Source: JAAYVZ01 sp035403265
GTDB lineage: Bacteria > Acidobacteriota > Thermoanaerobaculia > Thermoanaerobaculales > Thermoanaerobaculaceae
Reading direction: 5' to 3'
Assembly: GCA_035403265.1 (NCBI GenBank)
Contig: DAONEV010000108.1
Location: 1 to 11,818 of the forward strand
DNA length: 11,818 bases
In this document: one piece after another, positions 1 to 5,037 of the stretch
Numbering within the stretch: the stretch's first letter is position 1
Layout of the letters: each line of letters begins with the position of its first letter
Made by a program: the position numbers and the translations under genes
Notes under the pieces: model-generated
Told to the model about the DNA's origin: nothing
Database searches by the model: none
The model's input: only the letters and a program-made list of their open reading frames with translations

Positions 1-1004
1 AGCCGCCCCTGCAGCATCTTGTCGGGCGAGAAGCCGATCCCGGGCACGATATTGGCCGGGTTGAAGGCGGCCTGCTCGACCTCGGCGAAGTAGTTCTCCG
101 GGTTCCGGTTGAGCTCCATGACGCCGACCTCGACGAGCGGGTAGTCCTTGTGGAACCATACCTTGGTGAGGTCGAACGGGTTGTAGGGGCACTTCGCCGC
201 GTCCGCCTCGGGCATCACCTGGATGAACATCGTCCAACGCGGGAAATCGCCCTTCTCGATGGCGGTGTAGAGATCGCGCTGGTGGCTCTCGCGGTCCTTG
301 CCGACGAGGGCCTCGGCCTCGGCGTCGGTCAGGTTCTTGATCCCCTGCTGGGTGACCAGGTGGATCTTGACCCAGAAGCGCTCGTTGCTGGCGTTGAGGA
401 AGCTGAAGGTGTGGCTGCCGAAGCCGTGCATGTGACGGTACGAGTATGGGATGCCGCGCTCGCTCATGGTGATGGTGACCTGGTGCAGGGCCTCGGGCAA
501 GGAGGTCCAGAAGTCCCAGTTGTTACGGGCGCTGCGCAGGTTGGTGCGCGGGTCGCGTTTGACGGCGTGGTTGAGGTCCGGGAACTTCAGCGGGTCGCGC
601 AGGAAGAAGACCGGCGTGTTGTTGCCGACCAGGTCCCAGTTGCCCTCCTCGGTGTAGAACTTCATCGCGAAGCCACGGATGTCGCGCTCGGCGTCCGCCG
701 CGCCGCGCTCGCCGGCGACGGTGGAGAAACGCACGAAGAGGTCGGTCTTCTTGCCAACCGAGGAGAAAATCCTGGCCTTTGTGTACCTCGTGATGTCGTG
801 GGTCACCGTGAAGGTGCCATACGCTCCCGAGCCCTTGGCGTGCATCCGGCGCTCGGGGATCACCTCACGGTCGAAGTGGGCGAGCTTCTCCAGGAACCAG
901 ACGTCCTGCAGGAGAGCCGGCCCGCGCGGCCCGGCGGTCATGATGTTCTGGTTGTCGACGACGGGTGCACCCGCGTTGGTGGTCAGCTTTCTCTTTTCGG
1001 CCAT
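1..1004 (-). CDS. katA: Monofunctional haem catalase, C-terminal part beyond the left edge
   Basis: Breaks down hydrogen peroxide to water and oxygen in the cytoplasm. Translation from the ATG at 1004 gives 334 residues starting MAEKRKLTTNAG. It shows the catalase fold signatures: the distal catalytic His55 in RRMHAKGSGAYG, Asn128 in DLVGNNTPVFF, FVRFSTVAGERG at about 90-101, and YSYRHMHGFGSHTFSF. The window cuts the gene just after GFSPDKMLQGR, immediately before the expected FxYxDTxRxRLG segment with the proximal haem-ligand Tyr, so that ligand cannot be checked. About 150 more residues are expected for a small-subunit catalase of some 480-500. The start is supported by an AAGGA site at 1012-1016, seven bases upstream. 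It lies 47 bases downstream of perR on the same strand, the usual pairing of a peroxide sensor with its target. The symbol katA is by family resemblance. Confidence 0.96.
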   Translation of the reverse strand, partial: MAEKRKLTTNAGAPVVDNQNIMTAGPRGPALLQDVWFLEKLAHFDREVIPERRMHAKGSGAYGTFTVTHDITRYTKARIFSSVGKKTDLFVRFSTVAGERGAADAERDIRGFAMKFYTEEGNWDLVGNNTPVFFLRDPLKFPDLNHAVKRDPRTNLRSARNNWDFWTSLPEALHQVTITMSERGIPYSYRHMHGFGSHTFSFLNASNERFWVKIHLVTQQGIKNLTDAEAEALVGKDRESHQRDLYTAIEKGDFPRWTMFIQVMPEADAAKCPYNPFDLTKVWFHKDYPLVEVGVMELNRNPENYFAEVEQAAFNPANIVPGIGFSPDKMLQGR

Positions 1005-1011
1005 TTGATGT

Positions 1012-1016
1012 TCCTT
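1012..1016 (-). promoter_or_regulatory. Ribosome binding site of katA
   Basis: AAGGA on the minus strand, seven bases before the ATG at 1004. It fixes the catalase start. I see no clear separate promoter in the 47 bases between perR and katA, so cotranscription with perR is likely. Confidence 0.6.
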
Positions 1017-1051
1017 TCGCCTCGCGGCAGGTTGAGGTTGAAGTGTTCCAA

Positions 1052-1507
1052 CTACTCGGCTTTCTCGTTCGCACAGCTCTCGCAGATGCCCCGGACCTCG
1101 ACATGTGTGGCGAGGATGCTGCCAAGTCCCTTGACGGCCCTGGGGACGCGAAGCGCGCCCAACTCGGCGCTCGCGAAGTCCCGCGCCAGGCCGCAACGCA
1201 CGCAGAGGTAGTGGTGGTGTGGCTCGAGGTTGGCATCGAAGCGCATGTTCTCCCGTCGCGGCCCGAGGGTGGTCACGAGCCCAAGGTCGGTGAGGAGCCA
1301 GAGCGTCCGGTAGACGGTGTCGAGCGAGACGGTCGGCATCCTCGGCTGGACCGCCTTCAGGATCGCCCTCGCGTCGGGATGCTCGATGCTGGCGGCGACC
1401 TCCCGGAAGATCTCGAGGCGCTGGTGGGTGAGCTTGACGCCTGCCTCTCGGAGGGATGCCTTGAACCTCAGGAGCCGGCGATCGACCTCGTTGGTTTCGA
1501 TATTCAC
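1052..1507 (-). CDS. perR: Fur-family peroxide-responsive repressor PerR
   Basis: Metal-dependent transcriptional repressor of 151 residues that senses peroxide by oxidation of metal-bound histidines. It has an N-terminal winged helix (about 20-85, recognition region TVSLDTVYRTL) and a C-terminal dimerisation domain. Two CxxC pairs, C102/C105 (LCVRCG) and C142/C145 (ICESCA), form the structural zinc site. Aligned by eye to Bacillus subtilis PerR (H37, D85, H91, H93, D104), the regulatory ligands are all present as H43 (EHPDA), D91 (RFD), H97, H99 and D110. An Asp at the last position, where Fur has Glu, favours PerR over Fur. The start is GTG at 1507: an in-frame TAG lies three codons upstream, and AGGA stands seven bases before it. 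It precedes katA and is probably cotranscribed with it. A promoter and inverted repeat directly upstream suggest autorepression. Confidence 0.92.
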   Translation of the reverse strand: MNIETNEVDRRLLRFKASLREAGVKLTHQRLEIFREVAASIEHPDARAILKAVQPRMPTVSLDTVYRTLWLLTDLGLVTTLGPRRENMRFDANLEPHHHYLCVRCGLARDFASAELGALRVPRAVKGLGSILATHVEVRGICESCANEKAE

Positions 1508-1512
1508 GATGC

Positions 1513-1545
1513 ATTCCTATCTGCGATCCACATGCACATAGGAAT
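1513..1545. promoter_or_regulatory. Inverted repeat, candidate PerR operator
   Basis: Arms ATTCCTATCTGC (1513-1524) and GCACATAGGAAT (1534-1545) are complementary at 11 of 12 positions around a 9-base spacer. The outer 8 bases of each arm match perfectly. One arm overlaps the -10 element of the perR promoter and the other contains the AGGA ribosome binding site of perR. Because transcription should start near 1536, inside the right arm, an RNA hairpin is unlikely and a DNA operator is the better reading. It does not match the usual TTATAATnATTATAA Per box, so the ligand protein is inferred only from position. Confidence 0.6.
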
Positions 1546-1571
1546 CTACTGACATTTACAGAAGGTGTCAA
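1543..1571 (-). promoter_or_regulatory. Sigma-70-like promoter of perR(-katA)
   Basis: On the minus strand, TTGACA (1566-1571, a perfect -35) is followed after exactly 17 bases by TAGATT (1543-1548, 4 of 6 to TATAAT). The predicted start is near 1536, giving a leader of about 30 bases to the perR GTG. It is the most convincing promoter in the window. It sits in a locally AT-rich patch between perR and the TPR gene, so perR has its own promoter rather than reading through from the zwf operon. Confidence 0.75.
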
Positions 1572-1626
1572 GCTGGATCGGCCAGTCTCCTGCGGCGGTG
1601 GGAGGCAGCGGAGGGTGATCGCGGCC

Positions 1627-2403
1627 CTACCGGAGATGGGCCTGCACCTGGAGGAGGGTCGCCCGTGCCAGGGCACGGTAGTGGTCGTCTGTGACCCAGC
1701 CGGTCGGCAACGCCAGCCCCTTCTCGAGCTCGACCCTGGCCTCGGCCCACCGCCTGGCTGCGGCCAGGGTGACGCCGAGCTCGACGCGATGTGGGATGAC
1801 CTCCGGGCGGAGCACCGTGGCACGCGTGAGGTTCGCGATCGCAGTGTCGATCGATGCCGGCGGGAGCTTGCCGTAGAGCACGCCGGCAAGCTTCCTGAGA
1901 ACCCAGTTGAGGTCGGCCATCTCGCGGTTCCACACCGCCAGGACGTGCAGGGCGAGGTCGTCGTCCGGGTTGCACCTGAGCGCCCACTCCGCCTCGGCCT
2001 TGACCTCTTTCGACAGCTCTACCTTGCGCTTACCCCCCTCCGTCAACGCCAGCTTGCCGAGCGAGATGGCGAGGTAGTCGTGACCCCTGGAATCAACCGG
2101 GTCAAGTCTCGTGGCGTGGCGCGCGAGGCGCTCGGCCTCGGCGCAAAGCCTCTTCTGCACCGCGGCATCGTTCGAGAGCGTCGCCTCGTCGGTCAAGGCC
2201 CGGGCCAGTTTCCAGGCGGCGTCGTAGCTATCCGGCGCCGCCTCATGGGCCCGCCGGAACGCCGCCGCTGCGCCCTCGAGGTCGAGCCGTCCGAGCGCCG
2301 CGTCGCCCGCCGCGACCCAGTCGACAGCCGACGGCGCCGTGACCGGGGCCGACGTCCCGGGGACCGCGAGCAGCAGTGCAAGGCAAAGAAGGCCGCGCGC
2401 CAT
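1627..2403 (-). CDS. Exported TPR protein resembling the RMD (regulator of microtubule dynamics) family
   Basis: 258 residues from the ATG at 2403. The N-terminus MARGLLCLALLLAVPGTSA is a short basic plus hydrophobic stretch that looks like a signal peptide or membrane anchor. It has no lipobox and no clean cleavage site, because Pro follows TSA. The rest is helical with TPR-like repeats at about 28-58, 84-101, 135-153, 183-200 and 204-232. The central pattern SRGHDYLAISLGKLAL, a Lys-rich loop, KAEAEWALRCNPDDDLALHVLAVWNREMA and YGKLPPASIDTAI resembles bacterial TPR proteins grouped with eukaryotic RMDN proteins, from memory of that family. The molecular role is unknown. An alternative ATG at 2445 would overlap pgl and spoil the hydrophobic N-terminus, so 2403 is preferred although its ribosome site is poor. 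It starts 16 bases after the pgl stop, so it is probably the last gene of the zwf operon. Confidence 0.8.
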   Translation of the reverse strand: MARGLLCLALLLAVPGTSAPVTAPSAVDWVAAGDAALGRLDLEGAAAAFRRAHEAAPDSYDAAWKLARALTDEATLSNDAAVQKRLCAEAERLARHATRLDPVDSRGHDYLAISLGKLALTEGGKRKVELSKEVKAEAEWALRCNPDDDLALHVLAVWNREMADLNWVLRKLAGVLYGKLPPASIDTAIANLTRATVLRPEVIPHRVELGVTLAAARRWAEARVELEKGLALPTGWVTDDHYRALARATLLQVQAHLR

Positions 2404-2419
2404 GCCAGGATCCAGGCGG

Positions 2420-3196
2420 TCAAACTCCACGTGGATCGCCTCCATTCCGACGGGCAGTGAACCGCAACGCCCGGGCGGCAGCAGCGTCGACGAGCCACAG
2501 CAGGTCGTCACTGGCGGGCTGAACCGCCTGGGCTGGCAGCTCGCGCGGCAGGCTGGGGCCCTCGAGGACGCGGGCCAGCGTCTCCGCCTTGTCGGCTCCA
2601 GAGACGAGGAACAGGACGCAGGCCGCGGCGTTGAGGACCGGGAGCGCGAGGGTGAGACGCCACGCGCCGAGCCTGGGAACGAAGGTGGACGCCACCAGTC
2701 GATCCCTGGTGTCGAGCGCAGCGCTGCCCGGGAACAGTGAGGCCGTGTGGCCGTCGGCGCCCATGCCGAGGAGAACCAGGTCGATGCGGGGCCGCTCGGC
2801 CGGTCCAAGATCGAAGACCCGACGAAGCTCTCCGTCGTAGTCCGCCGCGGCGCAGGTCGGATCAGGGTCCTCACCCCGCATCCGGTGGATGTTGCCGGGC
2901 GGAATCGGCACCTTGCCCAGGAGCTCGCGCCACACCTCACCGTAGTTGCTGTCGGGATGCTCAGGTGGCACCAGGCGCTCGTCTCCCCAGAAGACGTGGG
3001 TCCGGTCCCATGGGAGACCGCGCCCTGCGTCACCTGCCAGCTCGCGGTACAGGAGTCGAGGCGTGCCGCCGCCCGACAGGGCCACGCTGAAGCGGCCGGT
3101 CGCGGCCACGGCGGCAGTGGCGCGGCGCCGCAGCTCGTCGGCGGCGCCACGGGCCAGGGCGGCGGCATCGGGAAAGACCCGGAGCTCTCCGCTCAT
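2420..3196 (-). CDS. pgl: 6-phosphogluconolactonase (DevB/Pgl type)
   Basis: Hydrolyses 6-phosphoglucono-delta-lactone made by Zwf to 6-phosphogluconate, the second step of the oxidative pentose-phosphate or Entner-Doudoroff route, in the cytoplasm. At 258 residues it is of normal length for the DevB family. Visible signatures are SGGGTP at 41-46 (phosphate-binding loop), FWGDER at 69-74, and GMGADGHTASLFPG at 144-157, whose DGH holds the expected catalytic His150. The ATG at 3194-3196 overlaps the zwf stop TGA (3193-3195) as ATGA, so the two are translationally coupled. The protein ends in a short polar tail after LRFTARR. The product feeds either Gnd or the 6-phosphogluconate dehydratase; neither is intact in this window. 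Confidence 0.96.
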   Translation of the reverse strand: MSGELRVFPDAAALARGAADELRRRATAAVAATGRFSVALSGGGTPRLLYRELAGDAGRGLPWDRTHVFWGDERLVPPEHPDSNYGEVWRELLGKVPIPPGNIHRMRGEDPDPTCAAADYDGELRRVFDLGPAERPRIDLVLLGMGADGHTASLFPGSAALDTRDRLVASTFVPRLGAWRLTLALPVLNAAACVLFLVSGADKAETLARVLEGPSLPRELPAQAVQPASDDLLWLVDAAAARALRFTARRNGGDPRGV

Positions 3197-4776
3197 GCCC
3201 CTGTGACCACCTTCGGCGGCGTGCGCACTTCATTTCTCCAGGTGCGCCCGTCGCGCGCCATCATCTGCTCCGATTCGGCCGGGCCCCAGGTGCCCGAGGC
3301 ATAGTTGGGGAAGCTGCGCGGCGGCAACGCGCCCCAGAGGTCGAGGATCGGCTGCACGACGCTCCACCCCCGCTCGACGCTGTCGGCGCGCTGGAAGAGG
3401 GTGGCGTCGCCGCTGACGGCATCGTAGAGCAGCGTTTCGTAGCCGGTCGAGGCGCTGGCGCCGAAGTAGTCCTCGTAGCAGAAGTCCATGTCGACCGAGC
3501 CGATTCGCACCTCAGGGCCCGGGACCTTGGCACCGAACGACAGCGAGATGCCCTCGTCGGGCTGCAGGCGCAGCACGAGCTGGTTGGGCCGCAGGTGGTC
3601 GACGCTGGTATGGCGGAAAAGGCGGAACGGCACCTGCTTGAACTGGATGGCGATCTCGGTGGTGCGCGCCGGCAGACGCTTGCCGGTGCGCAGGTAGAAG
3701 GGCACGCCGGCCCAGCGCCAGTTGTCGATGCCGAGCCGAAGTGCCACGAACGTCTCGACCGTCGAGCCGGGCGCGACGTACGGCTCGCCGCGATAGGCAA
3801 CCACGGCCGCACCATCCGGCATCTCCCCGGCACCGTACTGGCCGCGCACGGCGCGCGCCAGCACATCCTCGGGACCGAACGGCATGATCCCGGCTAGCGC
3901 CTTTTCCTTTTCGTCGCGGACCGGGTTCGGGTCGAACGAGGAAGGAGGCTCCATGGCGATGAGGGCGAGGAGCTGCAGAATGTGGTTGGGCACCATGTCG
4001 CGAAGCGCGCCGGCCTCCTCGTAGTACTTGCCGCGGTGCTCGACGCCGAGCTGCTCGGCGACGGTGACCTGCACATGGTCCACGTAGCTGCGGTTCCACA
4101 ACGGCTCGAAGATGGCGTTGGCGAAGCGAAAGACCAGGATGTTCTGGACCGTTTCCTTGCCGAGGTAATGGTCGATCCGGTAGACCTGGTGCTCCTCCAG
4201 CGCGGCGGCCAGCTCGCGGTTGAGGGCACGGGCCGACTCCAGGTCGCGGCCGAAAGGCTTCTCCACGACGACACGTCGAAACCGACCTGCCTCCTCCCGG
4301 GCCAGGCCCGCGGCGCCGAGCTGCTGCACGATGCCGCCGAAGTAGGAGGGCGGCGTCGACAGGTAGAACAGGGCGTTGCCGGCGGTGCCGTGGGTGGACG
4401 CCACGTGATCGAGTGTCTCGGCGAGCCGGGGGTACAGGCCCGGGTCGCGGAAATCGCCGGCGACGAAGTGGAGCCGGCCGGCCACCCAGTCGAGCCGGTT
4501 ACCGTCGATCTCGTCGCCGACGTGCTCGCGGAGGGCCTCTCGCATGAGATCGCGGAACGCCTCGGTGGACAGCTCCCGGGTGGCCAGGCCGACCACGGCG
4601 AATCCCTCGGGCAGCAGGCGGTCGGCGGCCAGGTTGTACAGCGCTGGCACCAGCTTGCGTGCGGTGAGGTCCCCGGAGGCGCCGAAGATGACGAGGGCAA
4701 ATGGACCGAGGGGCTTTGGACCGGGGTTGGCGGACCTGGGCCGGTCGGCCAGCGGGACGGGTGGGCTTGCCATCAT
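3193..4776 (-). CDS. zwf: Glucose-6-phosphate 1-dehydrogenase
   Basis: Oxidises glucose 6-phosphate to 6-phosphogluconolactone with NADP+, the entry step of the oxidative pentose-phosphate pathway. From the ATG at 4776 it has 527 residues, normal for the family. The Rossmann motif FGASGDLTARKLVPALY (about 31-47) binds the cofactor. VVVEKPFGRDL (about 169-179) and RIDHYLGKE (about 200-208) form the substrate site with its catalytic His region. The downstream block FRFANAIFEPLWNR is also typical. Start choice: ATGs at 4776 and 4773 are adjacent, and the stop of the preceding gnd-derived ORF (TGA 4773-4775) lies across them, so coupled initiation there is likely. A GTG at 4788 would add four residues and is less attractive. 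There is no strong ribosome site of its own, consistent with coupling. The stop overlaps the pgl start. Confidence 0.95.
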   Translation of the reverse strand: MMASPPVPLADRPRSANPGPKPLGPFALVIFGASGDLTARKLVPALYNLAADRLLPEGFAVVGLATRELSTEAFRDLMREALREHVGDEIDGNRLDWVAGRLHFVAGDFRDPGLYPRLAETLDHVASTHGTAGNALFYLSTPPSYFGGIVQQLGAAGLAREEAGRFRRVVVEKPFGRDLESARALNRELAAALEEHQVYRIDHYLGKETVQNILVFRFANAIFEPLWNRSYVDHVQVTVAEQLGVEHRGKYYEEAGALRDMVPNHILQLLALIAMEPPSSFDPNPVRDEKEKALAGIMPFGPEDVLARAVRGQYGAGEMPDGAAVVAYRGEPYVAPGSTVETFVALRLGIDNWRWAGVPFYLRTGKRLPARTTEIAIQFKQVPFRLFRHTSVDHLRPNQLVLRLQPDEGISLSFGAKVPGPEVRIGSVDMDFCYEDYFGASASTGYETLLYDAVSGDATLFQRADSVERGWSVVQPILDLWGALPPRSFPNYASGTWGPAESEQMMARDGRTWRNEVRTPPKVVTGA

Positions 4777-4871
4777 GCACCGCCCCACGGCCGCCCGGTG
4801 CGGCCGCCAGCCGGCCGCCGCCGCTCGTTGTTGGCATCCATCCGTCCCTGCTCGACCATTCCGATCTGCAT
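4773..4871 (-). pseudogene. gnd 5' remnant, possible 32-residue leader peptide of zwf
   Basis: A 32-codon frame that begins MQIGMVEQGRMDANNERR. The usual N-terminus of 6-phosphogluconate dehydrogenase (recalled consensus MQIGMVGLGRMGANMVRR) matches it at 13 of these 18 positions. gnd often stands directly before zwf-pgl, so the resemblance is not chance. Two glycines of the GxGxxG nucleotide motif are replaced by Glu and Asp, and homology fades after residue 18, so it cannot be an active enzyme; about 300 or more residues are missing. Translation signals are intact: GGAGGT at 4877-4882, five bases before the ATG, and a stop TGA (4773-4775) overlapping the ATGATG of zwf. It may be a decaying pseudogene, a leader kept to drive zwf translation, or a misassembly. 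Activity as a peptide is not shown. Confidence 0.75.
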
Positions 4872-5037
4872 GGTTGACCTCCGATTCGGGGCCCGCCCGT
4901 CATAACCCGCAACCGACGCAGCGCGTTCCAGCCTCGCCGGTGGCGGCTCGGTGGCCGTCACCCTTCCCCCTGCACACACGCGACGGACCCGGGGAGGGCT
5001 CGCGGATCGTCGGGAGAGAAGCCACGGGTGACGTCGG
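4872..5037 (-). other. Intergenic region between mgtA and the gnd-remnant/zwf operon
   Basis: 166 bases with no convincing gene. It contains the strong GGAGGT ribosome site (4877-4882) of the gnd-derived ORF. The only AT-rich patch reads GGTTATGAC on the minus strand, near 4900-4908, and might be a weak -10. The nearest -35-like hexamer, TGGAAC, is 19 bases away, so no promoter is called with confidence. No U-tailed hairpin that would end mgtA transcription was found. Confidence 0.45.

Noticed and set aside
150..1211. A plus-strand open frame opposite katA and perR.
   Set aside because: It is antisense to catalase and PerR, both recognised by motifs, and has no recognisable domain of its own.
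1572..1626. A rho-independent terminator after the TPR gene.
   Set aside because: A CTCC...GGAG pairing with a bulge exists on the minus strand, but the stem is weak and no T-run follows.
1627..3168. A long minus-strand frame of 513 codons spanning the TPR gene and most of pgl.
   Set aside because: Only the last 258 codons (from 2403) are the TPR protein. The upstream part is the pgl gene read in the wrong frame, rich in Arg, Ser and Pro.
4773..4871. Diversity-generating retroelement-style mutation as the cause of the changed residues in the gnd remnant.
   Set aside because: Such systems change template adenines, whereas the inferred changes here are mostly toward adenine. No reverse transcriptase or template repeat is present.
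4900..4945. A sigma-54 promoter (TGGAAC...TGCG) upstream of the gnd remnant.
   Set aside because: The GG-to-GC spacing is 8 instead of 10 bases, and no activator site or regulator gene is nearby.
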